A DNA stretch of 64,000 nt from a virus. The stretch is taken from IMG/VR virus record IMGVR_UViG_3300014494_000005, positions 284,924-348,923 of that record; one strand, 5' to 3'. The notes under the pieces are model-generated. The model was not told the origin of the DNA. It saw nothing but the letters and a program-made list of their open reading frames with translations, and searched no databases. The translations under genes were made by a program, and so were the position numbers. Within the stretch, counting starts at the first letter, position 1. Each line of letters opens with the position of its first letter. Of the stretch, positions 29,999 through 38,894 are shown in pieces.

Positions 29999-31300
29999 AT
30001 GAAGAAAACAATAAAAGATTTTACACCTGAAATTCAAAGTAAAATTCCTGAATACATTACTAAATATACTAAAGGAATTGATAATGGTGAAAGATATTAT
30101 AATTTTAAATTTGAAAATGCTGAAAAACTAATTAATTGGAATTATGAAAAATGTGGTTTTAAAAAACCTGTTGTTTTGGTTGTTGAAAATATTTATGAAC
30201 AACAAATATTTTTTAATTTTATTGTCGCAAATAAAGAAAAGTATTTTCCAATTCTTTATTTGATATATAATCTAAAAAATAATATGAATGACGAAATAAA
30301 AAAATTTATTAAAAATTTAAAAAAGAAAAACAAGGGCAATACACTCTACAATACACTCGACAATACACTCGACAATACACTACGCAATACACTCTACAAT
30401 ACACTCGACAATACACTCTACAATACACTACGCAATACACTCTACAATACACTCGACAATACACTCTACAATACACTACGCAATACACTCTACAATACAC
30501 TACGCAATACACTACGCAATACACTCTACAATACACTCGACAATACACTCGACAATACACTAAAAGTCTATAATAATTTATATTTATTTACAACAAATGT
30601 TTATTCAAATGCTATATTAGCTTGGTGGAAATTTATTAAAGATGAATTTAAAATTGATTGTGGAGAAATTGGAATTACTTTGGATTCTTGGAATGATATG
30701 TATTTAGAATCTGGTGTATATTCAACAATATTTTCTGAATTATTATGTGTTGTTTCAAAATATCCTAAAAAGATATGTAGAGATAATAATAACAATTTAC
30801 ATAATACAAATGGTTTAGCTGTTGAATGGGGATATATTATTGAAGAAACAAAATTTGATTGTTATTATATTCATGGTAGACAAATGCCTAAACAGATTTT
30901 CGAAAAATATCAAAATAATTTATTAACAAAAGCAGATTTTATTAATGAAACTAATGAAGACGTTAGGGGTGGAATATACGAAATAATTGAAAGCAAAGGA
31001 GAGGGTGAAATGATGAAATTTCTTGGAGCAATTGAGGTGGACAGAAAAACGATTAAACATGCAAAAGGAAATGAAGAATTTATATTATATAAAACCAAAG
31101 AAGTTTTTAATGAAGAACAAGATTTAAATGATAAATCTCCTGCAGCTTTGGCTTGGTTAAAAATGACTTGTCCAAGTACAGGACAGAATTATTTAATACC
31201 AACTGATAGTAGTTTTACAAATTGTATTGATGCTGCTAAATATCATAGACCTGATGAAATACCAAAAGAATTAGAATATTTTTGGAATAGTAGAAATTAA
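29999..31300 (+). CDS. DUF6745-like protein with a tetrapeptide repeat tract
   Basis: 433 residues. Residues 1-112 are a basic N domain; 113-188 are 19 copies of N-T-L-x with x = Y, D or R (last one K); the remainder contains AILAWWKFIKDEF, GLAVEWGYIIEET and YYIHGRQMPKQIFEKY, which I associate with the DUF6745 family. Such proteins often carry similar short repeats. Function is unknown. The gene starts after a frameshifted gene and is followed by a partner that, as I recall, is often found beside this family. Confidence 0.75.
   Translation: MKKTIKDFTPEIQSKIPEYITKYTKGIDNGERYYNFKFENAEKLINWNYEKCGFKKPVVLVVENIYEQQIFFNFIVANKEKYFPILYLIYNLKNNMNDEIKKFIKNLKKKNKGNTLYNTLDNTLDNTLRNTLYNTLDNTLYNTLRNTLYNTLDNTLYNTLRNTLYNTLRNTLRNTLYNTLDNTLDNTLKVYNNLYLFTTNVYSNAILAWWKFIKDEFKIDCGEIGITLDSWNDMYLESGVYSTIFSELLCVVSKYPKKICRDNNNNLHNTNGLAVEWGYIIEETKFDCYYIHGRQMPKQIFEKYQNNLLTKADFINETNEDVRGGIYEIIESKGEGEMMKFLGAIEVDRKTIKHAKGNEEFILYKTKEVFNEEQDLNDKSPAALAWLKMTCPSTGQNYLIPTDSSFTNCIDAAKYHRPDEIPKELEYFWNSRN
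30337..30564 (+). repeat. 12-bp coding tandem repeat, 19 units, three unit types
   Basis: AATACACT followed by CTAC, CGAC or ACGC (encoding NTLY, NTLD, NTLR). Order of the fourth residue: Y D D R Y D Y R Y D Y R Y R R Y D D K. The unit is highly conserved at DNA level, implying recent expansion by slippage or recombination. Confidence 0.95.
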
Positions 31301-31379
31301 AAATAATTATAAATAATAGTTAATATTAAAAATAATTAATTATATTTGCTTTTTAAAATTACAAATAAATAATAAAAAT

Positions 31380-31769
31380 ATGAAAAATTTAAATTTCATG
31401 AATCAATTCGCTGGACATCAAGGAGATATCCAAATATTTTCAATAAGTAGACTTCCAAAAGGAATTAAGAAAATTGAAAAAACATTTTTAGCAAAATCGG
31501 AAAAGTCTGGTCATTGCCATGCAATGTGTGGTGATTATAATCTCTATGAATTAGAAAAAGATGGCGGTTTTGTAATTGAAGTAGGAACTGATGGTTGTAC
31601 TTTAAATCATACCAGAGTTGAAAATCTCACGCCTGAATATTGGAATAAAAATCAAATAACTGAAATTGCTGACCATAAACCAACGATTCTTGAAAAAGGC
31701 TTGTATTTCATTGGAATACAAAAAAGAAAGAAACATTTCTCAAAATTATGGGAAAAAGTTATAGATTAG
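31380..31769 (+). CDS. Conserved unknown partner of the DUF6745-like gene
   Basis: 129 residues. AGHQGDIQIFSISRLPKG near the N terminus, SGHCHAMCGDYNLYELEKDGG in the middle, and a final GLYFIGIQKRKKH. His/Cys spacing in SGHCHAMCG hints at a metal site. I recall this type of protein next to DUF6745 genes in other genomes, suggesting a two-protein unit. Preceded by TATATTTG, a host-type -7 box. Confidence 0.7.
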   Translation: MKNLNFMNQFAGHQGDIQIFSISRLPKGIKKIEKTFLAKSEKSGHCHAMCGDYNLYELEKDGGFVIEVGTDGCTLNHTRVENLTPEYWNKNQITEIADHKPTILEKGLYFIGIQKRKKHFSKLWEKVID

Positions 31770-31803
31770 TATAATAAAAAAATCCCAATATTTTAAATTA
31801 TTA

Positions 31804-31831
31804 AAACTCCATAAATTTTATGGAGTTTTTT
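31804..31831 (+). terminator. Intrinsic terminator
   Basis: AAACTCCATAAA (31804-31815) with TTTATGGAGTTT (31817-31828) and a T run. Confidence 0.75.
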
Positions 31832-31866
31832 GTATTGATGTACAGCATTTATATTAAATTCATAAC

Positions 31867-32706
31867 ATGAAATACAATGGCGAATTAAAAATAATTGATA
31901 CACAAGAAAAAGCATATTTACTTGGATTTTTATATGGCGATGGTTGTATTTCATATTCTTTCACTAAATCAAATACAGAATCATTTTCAACCAATTTAAA
32001 TATTAGTGAAATTGATGTTGAAACTATTTTAAATTTAAAAGAATGTTTTCCTTTTTTTAATTTTAATATGGGATATTGTAATAAACATAATAAAAATCAT
32101 AATAAACAAGTGGTAATAAGAAAATTATCTAAAGAATTATATAATGACCTTATGTTACATGGTATGTATCCAAGAAAATCGTTTGAAAATGCACCAAAAT
32201 TAAAAATTCCTAATATTGATGATAATTTAATGTCTCATTTTATTAGAGGATTTTTTGATGCTGATGGTACTGTATGTAACATAGCAAAAAGAAAAAATTT
32301 AATATATATTGGATTTTCGTCAGTAGCATATAATTTTCTAAATGAAATTAATTTATATTTAAAAAATAAGAATATTAATTCGTGGAAAATAAGTTCAGTT
32401 ATTCCTAAAATTAAAAATAGACAAATTTGTTATAATTTAATATTTCATAAAACTTTTGAAATACTTAAATTGATTAATTTTATGTATAAAGACGCTAATA
32501 TTAGTTTAAAAAGAAAGGCAAATAAATGTTTACAATATAAACCCATTAATAAAGTTATTGATAGAAATATTACTTGTCCTAAATGTAATAGTAATAAAAC
32601 TTGGTCACATGGAATCAGAAATAAATCAAACGAATATTTATGTAAAAATTGCGGAAAATATTTTCGAATAAAACAAAAACTTAATCAATATTTTGTAACA
32701 TATTAA
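31867..32706 (+). CDS. LAGLIDADG homing endonuclease
   Basis: 279 residues. Two LAGLIDADG helices: AYLLGFLYGDGCI (about 17-29) and HFIRGFFDADGTV (about 122-134), each with the catalytic Asp. C-terminal CPKC (about 238) and CKNC (about 259) form a zinc finger with WSHGIRNKSNEY between, probably DNA-binding. Freestanding, not in an intron that I can see; its stop precedes the rIIA-like gene. GCATTTATA lies 13 bases before the ATG. Confidence 0.9.
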   Translation: MKYNGELKIIDTQEKAYLLGFLYGDGCISYSFTKSNTESFSTNLNISEIDVETILNLKECFPFFNFNMGYCNKHNKNHNKQVVIRKLSKELYNDLMLHGMYPRKSFENAPKLKIPNIDDNLMSHFIRGFFDADGTVCNIAKRKNLIYIGFSSVAYNFLNEINLYLKNKNINSWKISSVIPKIKNRQICYNLIFHKTFEILKLINFMYKDANISLKRKANKCLQYKPINKVIDRNITCPKCNSNKTWSHGIRNKSNEYLCKNCGKYFRIKQKLNQYFVTY

Positions 32707-32721
32707 TTTATTTTTCGTATT
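32694..32721 (+). promoter_or_regulatory. Phage sigma-type promoter before the rIIA-like gene
   Basis: TGTAAC (32694-32699) inside the end of the homing endonuclease gene, 16 bases, CGTATT (32716-32721). Confidence 0.8.
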
Positions 32722-32766
32722 ATATGTCAAAGAGAAACGTAGTATTAACCAAAAAACGCAAATAAT

Positions 32767-35070
32767 ATGAAATATGGTGTTAATAATTATTCAGATGTTG
32801 AAACACTAACAACAACAGAAGAAAGAGAAATTACATTATCATCAGACTGCCAATCAATTATTTTTCAAATGTTTTCTAAAAATATTTATAGTAATCCTAT
32901 TGGGAGTGTTGTACGTGAAATAACTTCAAATAGTTTTGATTCGCATATCGAAGCAAAAGTCAATGCACCTGTTTTAATTAAAAGAGGTTATGACAAACAA
33001 ACTAATAGTTATTATATTTCTTTTATTGATTATGGGGTTGGTATGTCACCAAAACGTATTGAAAAGGTGTTTTCTGTTATGTTTAATAGTACTAAACGTA
33101 TTGATAATGAACAAATTGGTTGCTTCGGCTTGGGGTCCAAAACCCCTCTGGCTTATAAGCGTAGTACTGGTTTTGGAGAAGGAGAATATGATAATTCTTA
33201 TTCTATTATTACAATATTTAATAAAATTAAATACATATATCAAATATATGAAGGTAAAAATTCTCCTAAAATATCTTTATTGCACAGCGAATCCGTGAAC
33301 GAACACAACGGTACTGAAATTCGTATACCTGTATTAGAGAAAGACCTACAGACATTTGCAAAAGAAATGGTACGTCAACTCTATTATTTTGAAAACGTTA
33401 TTTTTGAAGGTTTTGATAAAGACGAAAGTCATTATGAAGAAACTTTGACAAATGAATATCAAATTATCAGGGGTAAATCTTTCTTATTCAGAGGAAGTGA
33501 ATACAGCGAAAAAATGCACGTATGTTTAGGCAGGGTTGCATATCCGATAGACTATACTGTACTTGGTTTAAGTTCAGGTGATTATTACCTTCCAGTTGCA
33601 GTAAAACTTGAAGTAGGAGAAATAGGTGTAACAGTATCGAGAGAAAGTCTGGATTACAGTGAAACTACGATTAAGATATTAAAGAAGAAATTGGAAGCAG
33701 CAAAGAAAGAAATTATGGAATTAATCACCAAGCAGTATCAGAATGTACAGACATTGGAAGATTACTTTAATGTAAAACATAATTTTGGTGTATTGATTTT
33801 CAGTAATGGTAGCAGTATTAATACTGGCAATCTTATTAAACAATCTGATGTTGATTTCTCAAATTTCAAATACAGTTTTATGAAGATGCCTTCTGACAGG
33901 CATTTGTTTAAGTTCTTTTTCAAGTCTCGTACTTATGGTAAGAAACCCCGCAAAAGTCGTTATAGTAATAATGGTTATGAATTTGACGGTGGTTATGATG
34001 AATTACAAAAGAATAAAAACTTATTATATTTTGAAGATACTTTTGTTCGCAAGATTGTTAAGCAAGCATATTTAAAGTCTTTGTATGAAATGTATCATAT
34101 TATTGAAAAACGCAATATTGCTGATAATTGCTTGCGTCATGAAATTGCTGAACTTTTTAATGTAGCAATTGATAATACTTGTGATGCTAACGGCAAACCA
34201 ATTGCTTATGTTCAGACCTTGCTTGAAATGCAGGAAGAATATTTTGAAATTGTACGCAAGTATGCACAGGATTATGATAAAATAGAAGTACCGGAAGATT
34301 TTGTAATTGACAGAAAGAAAAACTCAATGTCCAAAGACTTACGTAATACAACTATTCCTGTTAAGTTCGTAGGTGGATATTCAAAATACAGAATTAAACT
34401 TGAAAATCTTTTTGATTATAATTGTCCGATTTTCTATGGCAATCAGGGTGATGAAACTAAATTGCATGAAATCTATAGAATATTCACAACATTATTTGGT
34501 GAAGATATTCCAGTTACTTTTTACAGTGATTATGACCATCAGTTTGAAAATAGAAGGTCTGGCAAGTCAAATAAGAAAAGTATAATGTTCATCATATTGG
34601 CTGAAAACAACCTTAAATATATGCAGTATTGCAAGAAAGCATATAAGATAGACCAGTTCTTTCAGAAGATATTGTACAGGAAATCTGATGCTGTTATGCA
34701 GTATTTTCAAACCAATAATATTATCGAAAAATTTCGTAGCATTCAGGAATTATATACAAGCAAATCATTTATCAAAATAGATACCAAATGGGGTAAGAAA
34801 ATAAATGATATAAAAGCCAGTATTGATGCAATTCCTGCAAAAGGTAGAGAAGATAAGATTGGTGGTATTAAACCGTATTTATCTACTTATTTTGACTTGT
34901 CAAATATAAAAATGACTGCAGTACAAAAGAAATTGGAAAAGCAAATTGACGAAGTTCTGGCATTACAGGCAAAGAATGAAAAGGTTTTACAGTACATTAA
35001 TTTACCATATAGAATTGAAAGTCTTGATGATAAATTAATTACCATCTTACAAGTAGTAATGGAATTTTAA
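32767..35070 (+). CDS. rIIA: rIIA-like GHKL ATPase
   Basis: 767 residues. N-terminal GHKL (gyrase/Hsp90) ATPase: SNPIGSVVREITSNSFDSH (N box, about 41-60), DYGVGMS (G1, about 88-94) and GCFGLGSKTPLAY (G2, about 118-130). A middle segment with GVTVSRESLDYSE follows, then a long divergent C half. This is the layout of T4 rIIA and relatives, which affect lysis inhibition and protect against prophage exclusion. The rIIB-like gene lies 2.5 kb downstream rather than adjacent. Symbol by homology only. Confidence 0.85.
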   Translation: MKYGVNNYSDVETLTTTEEREITLSSDCQSIIFQMFSKNIYSNPIGSVVREITSNSFDSHIEAKVNAPVLIKRGYDKQTNSYYISFIDYGVGMSPKRIEKVFSVMFNSTKRIDNEQIGCFGLGSKTPLAYKRSTGFGEGEYDNSYSIITIFNKIKYIYQIYEGKNSPKISLLHSESVNEHNGTEIRIPVLEKDLQTFAKEMVRQLYYFENVIFEGFDKDESHYEETLTNEYQIIRGKSFLFRGSEYSEKMHVCLGRVAYPIDYTVLGLSSGDYYLPVAVKLEVGEIGVTVSRESLDYSETTIKILKKKLEAAKKEIMELITKQYQNVQTLEDYFNVKHNFGVLIFSNGSSINTGNLIKQSDVDFSNFKYSFMKMPSDRHLFKFFFKSRTYGKKPRKSRYSNNGYEFDGGYDELQKNKNLLYFEDTFVRKIVKQAYLKSLYEMYHIIEKRNIADNCLRHEIAELFNVAIDNTCDANGKPIAYVQTLLEMQEEYFEIVRKYAQDYDKIEVPEDFVIDRKKNSMSKDLRNTTIPVKFVGGYSKYRIKLENLFDYNCPIFYGNQGDETKLHEIYRIFTTLFGEDIPVTFYSDYDHQFENRRSGKSNKKSIMFIILAENNLKYMQYCKKAYKIDQFFQKILYRKSDAVMQYFQTNNIIEKFRSIQELYTSKSFIKIDTKWGKKINDIKASIDAIPAKGREDKIGGIKPYLSTYFDLSNIKMTAVQKKLEKQIDEVLALQAKNEKVLQYINLPYRIESLDDKLITILQVVMEF

Positions 35071-35081
35071 TAAAAGTAATT

Positions 35082-35528
35082 ATGGAAACTGTTGTTGCCA
35101 AGATATTCAAAGATTTAACTGATGTTGGTATTAATAAAGCAATGGGATATTTGCCTTTAAATACAATTGTTCAATATGGTAGTGATGTACAGATATTTAT
35201 TGATTGGGCAAATGCTTCAAACCTACATTTTGAATTAGCAAGTGAAAATAAATCTAAGGTTTGGTCTGGAGCATTATTTATTTGGGATGACAAAATGCTT
35301 ACAGAAATACTTGAAAAGTATAAAACAATATTAATGGAAGCAAAAATTCCTACAACTCCCAATGAATATGTTAATCATATTATAAGAAAGACAGTATTTT
35401 ATGATAATTTTCCTCTGGCATTTATTGTAATTGGCTTTACTTTTAATGATAGCAGATTTACTGGCAAGGGTGATAATCTTGAGGAAATTAGTAGGGAATT
35501 TGATAAAATTTATTATAAAAGAAAATAA
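35082..35528 (+). CDS. Unknown protein following rIIA
   Basis: 148 residues, mixed alpha/beta, with hydrophobic strands (FPLAFIVIGFTF) and an acidic helix end. Eleven bases after the rIIA stop, so probably co-transcribed with it. Not recognised. Confidence 0.7.
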   Translation: METVVAKIFKDLTDVGINKAMGYLPLNTIVQYGSDVQIFIDWANASNLHFELASENKSKVWSGALFIWDDKMLTEILEKYKTILMEAKIPTTPNEYVNHIIRKTVFYDNFPLAFIVIGFTFNDSRFTGKGDNLEEISREFDKIYYKRK

Positions 35529-35588
35529 TAAATAGTTTTAATAATATATTCAAAAATAATTTGTATAATTGCATATTATTTAATAATT

Positions 35589-36023
35589 ATGGAAGAAACA
35601 TTAATTTCACTGAAAACAGCTAAATTAGCTAAAGAAAAATTATTCAATATAATAACTAGTAACAAATATCTTAAAGTTGGTGGAGTACAATTTTTATGTG
35701 AATATGACTCGCTTGCTAATAGTTATTATTGTCCTTTATTAAATGACCATATAATTGAATATGATGAATCTATTAATGTCTCTAATCAGTCATTACTTCA
35801 AAAGTGGTTACGAGAAGTACATAATCTTCATGTTATTATTCAACCTGAATTTTATACCACAGGAATAAATTATTGTGTTCAGGTTCTTTGTTATGCACCT
35901 GAATTAGAAGATTGTGAAGACAATAATAAATGCACTGGTATGTATGGTGATAATGGTGAATATCCAACATATGAAGAAGCATTGGAATTTGGGTTACAAT
36001 TAGCATTAAATTTGATTAAATAA
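35589..36023 (+). CDS. Tandem paralog family, member 1
   Basis: 144 residues. Shared family plan: N-terminal LISLKTAKLAKEK, central QSLLQKWLREVHNLHVII, C-terminal YEEALEFGLQLALNLIK, with a variable loop in between. Function unknown; the conserved ends look like a small dimerising fold. First of four copies in a row. Confidence 0.78.
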   Translation: MEETLISLKTAKLAKEKLFNIITSNKYLKVGGVQFLCEYDSLANSYYCPLLNDHIIEYDESINVSNQSLLQKWLREVHNLHVIIQPEFYTTGINYCVQVLCYAPELEDCEDNNKCTGMYGDNGEYPTYEEALEFGLQLALNLIK

Positions 36024-36025
36024 TT

Positions 36026-36436
36026 ATGAAAGAAACATTAATTACACTGAAAACCGCAGTTTTAGCAAATGAAAAAGGTTTTTATGAATATAATGGTTGT
36101 GAATCTTGCTATCACAATAATGAATTGAAAAGATGGTGTTCAATAACAGGATTTTATGAAGATTATATATTAGCACCGACACAGAGTTTGTTACAAAAAT
36201 ACTTAAGAGAAAAACATAACATTTTTGTTTTTATAAATAATGGCTATAATCCTTATTTAAGTTGTGATACAATTATTTTTGAATATCAAATATTTTATAT
36301 AACAAAAAGAAAAGAAAATCAATTTGTTGGAGATAATTGTCATCATTTAGATTCACAAAAAAGAGATTATAATACTTATGAAGAAGCATTAGAAGCTGGA
36401 TTATATCAGGGATTACTTTTAATCAAAAAATTATGA
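36026..36436 (+). CDS. Tandem paralog family, member 2
   Basis: 136 residues. LITLKTAVLANEKGF, QSLLQKYLREKHNIFVFI and YEEALEAGLYQGLLLIKK match the family plan; the variable part has several Cys (CESCYHNN). Starts two bases after member 1 and its TGA overlaps member 3. Confidence 0.78.
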   Translation: MKETLITLKTAVLANEKGFYEYNGCESCYHNNELKRWCSITGFYEDYILAPTQSLLQKYLREKHNIFVFINNGYNPYLSCDTIIFEYQIFYITKRKENQFVGDNCHHLDSQKRDYNTYEEALEAGLYQGLLLIKKL

Positions 36437-36801
36437 GAGAACAATTAATTTCATATAATACTGCAGTATTGGCAAAAGAAAAAGGATTTCCACAAAAACA
36501 ATATTATATCTATGTTATTTCAAAAAATAAAAGAAAAAAACCATATCTAACTGATATAAATGCTTGTCATTTTTCTCCAGAAAGAACTTATTATTCTTCA
36601 ACACAAACATTACTTTCAAAATGGTTAAGAGAAAAACACGATATCATAATCGAGATTCAATTTGATACAATAACATTTGGATATAGAATATTTAATCCAT
36701 TTAAAGTTTCTGATTATTTTACTGATTGGAAATATGATAAATGGAGTTATGAAGAAGCACTGGAAGAAGGTTTATATCAAGGACTATTATTAATTAAATA
36801 A
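36433..36801 (+). CDS. Tandem paralog family, member 3
   Basis: 122 residues, shortest copy. LISYNTAVLAKEKGF, QTLLSKWLREKHDIIIEI, YEEALEEGLYQGLLLIK. Closest to member 2 in the C-terminal motif. Confidence 0.78.
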   Translation: MREQLISYNTAVLAKEKGFPQKQYYIYVISKNKRKKPYLTDINACHFSPERTYYSSTQTLLSKWLREKHDIIIEIQFDTITFGYRIFNPFKVSDYFTDWKYDKWSYEEALEEGLYQGLLLIK

Positions 36802-36803
36802 CT

Positions 36804-37229
36804 ATGAAAGAAGAATTTATTTCTTTGAAAACCGCTAAATTAGTTAAAGAAAAAAGATTTAATATATATGTAAATTCTTATTATATAGAGTATATCAAAA
36901 CACAAAAATCAGACAATCCTTCTTTCAAAATGAAAAAAGGAGAAGTTGAAATAGATTCGAATTATTTTGCTAATGGAGATAATACAACAGGTGATTTTTC
37001 TTGTGATAATTATATTTGTTATGCAAGACCAACACAGGCATTGTTGCAACGTTGGTTAAGAGAAGTACATAACATTAATGTAATTTCTTATCCTTCTGCA
37101 GTTTTTAATAAAAAATATATTTATTTGTTATTATCTGATTTAGAATTAATAGAAGAAGGTGATATAAAATATGATTCTTATGAACAAGCACTTGAAGCAG
37201 GATTATATAAGGCATTATTATTAATTTAA
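36804..37229 (+). CDS. Tandem paralog family, member 4
   Basis: 141 residues. FISLKTAKLVKEKRF, QALLQRWLREVHNINVIS, YEQALEAGLYKALLLI. The long insert between the first two motifs is unique to this copy. A fifth, more distant member lies at 49569-49964. Confidence 0.78.
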   Translation: MKEEFISLKTAKLVKEKRFNIYVNSYYIEYIKTQKSDNPSFKMKKGEVEIDSNYFANGDNTTGDFSCDNYICYARPTQALLQRWLREVHNINVISYPSAVFNKKYIYLLLSDLELIEEGDIKYDSYEQALEAGLYKALLLI

Positions 37230-37233
37230 TTAA

Positions 37234-37449
37234 ATGGAACATATTTTAAGACAAGGAGAAATTGGATTACGACAAGATTTATTAATATATAATAAAGAAT
37301 ATCATCTTTGGAAAAGAGGTAAATATTTAGGTATTGCAACATATACTGATGACCCTAATATTGGAGATTCTTTTTTAAATGGAATAACAAATGATACTAA
37401 TGAAGATTGTTTTCAAGTATATATTGCAGATGAATGGAAATTTGTTTAA
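37234..37449 (+). CDS. Unknown small protein
   Basis: 71 residues; YNKEYHLWKRGKYLGIATYTDDPNIGDSF pattern suggests beta strands. Follows the paralog cluster by four bases, so probably in the same transcript. Not recognised. Confidence 0.66.
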   Translation: MEHILRQGEIGLRQDLLIYNKEYHLWKRGKYLGIATYTDDPNIGDSFLNGITNDTNEDCFQVYIADEWKFV

Positions 37450-37472
37450 AATGAATAATAATTTAATATTTT

Positions 37473-37500
37473 TGTAACATATTCAAATATTATTCGTATC
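37473..37500 (+). promoter_or_regulatory. Phage sigma-type promoter before the rIIB-like gene
   Basis: TGTAAC (37473-37478), 16 bases, CGTATC (37495-37500). A host-like TATTTTTG overlaps the -35. Confidence 0.8.
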
Positions 37501-37542
37501 ATTGCAAAGAGAAACATAATTTATTAACTTAATAAAATTAAA

Positions 37543-38787
37543 ATGAAAAAAATTAATGCTGTCAAGACCGGGAATGTAATAAATTTATCAATTGATGGTA
37601 AATTGCATAAAAAGAACTGTGGTAGTTCCATAGAAGCAGACGAACTGTTCAAGCTCGTATTGATAGCAAAGGAAAATCCCACAGATGAAAATATTAAAAA
37701 TCTCCGTGCATACCTTAACGAAAGAACAAGGGTTGCAATGATGGCAGGTCTGGAAGCAGACAGTGAAACTGGTGAAGTTTATCTTGCAGGTTTCAACACG
37801 CCAATTCCAATGACTTTGGTTGAGGTAATTAAAGAATATCATGAAAATGGTTATCCATTGGATGCAATCATTAATTTCTGGAAGTTATTGATGATTAACC
37901 CCGATTTACGTGTACGTACAAGTCTTTTCGATTTTATTACAACCCATGATTTTGTCCTGACAGACAAAGGTTATATGGTTGTGTACAAAGCAGTGTACAG
38001 AAAAGATGAAAATGTTGACCATTCATTTGAAGAATTCGTTACCAATCAGGCATTGCACGTAAAGAAAAACTGGAAATGTAGTCCGAATAAGTACGTGGTA
38101 TACAAAGATTTTCAGAAAAGTTTTGATGATGATGGTGAAATTGATGATATTGATTATGAAGATTTTACCTATCAGATAACTAAAATAGAAACTGCCGAAA
38201 ACTGGAACGAAAAAGAAAAAGGTATTGAAATTATGGGTAAACTCGGTGAATTATTCTCTGCTATTGTTAATAGTGATAATCAGGAAAGCACCGAAAAGAC
38301 TGCAAAATATACCGATATGCGTACACGCAGCATGAATATTGAACTCGGTGTTCCTGTTCATATGCCACGTCACGAATGTGATAGTGACCCTGCAGTTGAT
38401 TGTTCATATGGACTTCATTGTGGTGCAACAAAGTACGTTGAAACATTCGCAGGTAGTTCAAGTGTAATACTTGTATGTCTTGTTAACCCTGCTCATGTGG
38501 TTGCCGTTCCTGATTATGACCACAGTAAAATGAGGGTTGCCGAATATTTCCCGTTTGCTTTTGCTACATATAATGATGGTAAAATTGACATCATTGAAGA
38601 AGCATATTTTGAAAATGATTATCAGGTATATGAACTCGAAGAACTGGAAAAACAAATTGAATTAATTCAGGCAAATGAAAAACCGATTGAAACTGCCATT
38701 GCTGCAGAAGAAGATGAAAGACCAATGACTGAATTAATGAAAATAATTGAGTCAAGAATTATAGATATTGAAAATTTTAAAGATTAA
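37543..38787 (+). CDS. rIIB: rIIB-like protein
   Basis: 414 residues, with the core organisation of T4 rIIB relatives: SLFDFITTHDFVLTDKGYMVVYKAV (about 127-151), MPRHECDSDPAVDCSYGLHCGA (about 272-293) and a strand-rich end before an acidic tail. rIIB works with rIIA in an undetermined membrane-associated role. GC is higher than in nearby genes. It has its own promoter, so rIIA and rIIB can be expressed separately here. Symbol by homology only. Confidence 0.82.
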   Translation: MKKINAVKTGNVINLSIDGKLHKKNCGSSIEADELFKLVLIAKENPTDENIKNLRAYLNERTRVAMMAGLEADSETGEVYLAGFNTPIPMTLVEVIKEYHENGYPLDAIINFWKLLMINPDLRVRTSLFDFITTHDFVLTDKGYMVVYKAVYRKDENVDHSFEEFVTNQALHVKKNWKCSPNKYVVYKDFQKSFDDDGEIDDIDYEDFTYQITKIETAENWNEKEKGIEIMGKLGELFSAIVNSDNQESTEKTAKYTDMRTRSMNIELGVPVHMPRHECDSDPAVDCSYGLHCGATKYVETFAGSSSVILVCLVNPAHVVAVPDYDHSKMRVAEYFPFAFATYNDGKIDIIEEAYFENDYQVYELEELEKQIELIQANEKPIETAIAAEEDERPMTELMKIIESRIIDIENFKD

Positions 38788-38809
38788 TATTGTGTTTCTC
38801 TAATTTTAA

Positions 38810-38838
38810 ATCCTGTACTATCAATGTACAAGATTTTT
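38810..38838 (+). terminator. Probable terminator after rIIB
   Basis: AATCCTGTAC and GTACAAGATT pair (one mismatch) around TATCAAT, then T4-T5. Confidence 0.6.
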
Positions 38839-38847
38839 TATTATTTT

Positions 38848-38875
38848 TGCAACATAATGTCCAAAATTTCGTATA
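38848..38875 (+). promoter_or_regulatory. Phage sigma-type promoter before 38895
   Basis: TGCAAC (38848-38853), 16 bases, CGTATA (38870-38875). Confidence 0.8.
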
Positions 38876-38894
38876 TTAAATAAAACGAATAACT

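Noticed and set aside
30309-30560. Minus-strand open frame of Cys/Tyr/Arg/Val repeats
   Set aside because: It is the complement of the 12-bp coding repeat in the DUF6745-like gene; any repeat with a length divisible by three stays open on both strands.
30337-30564. Possible CRISPR-like array
   Set aside because: Units are only 12 bp with no unique spacers and encode an in-frame tetrapeptide repeat.
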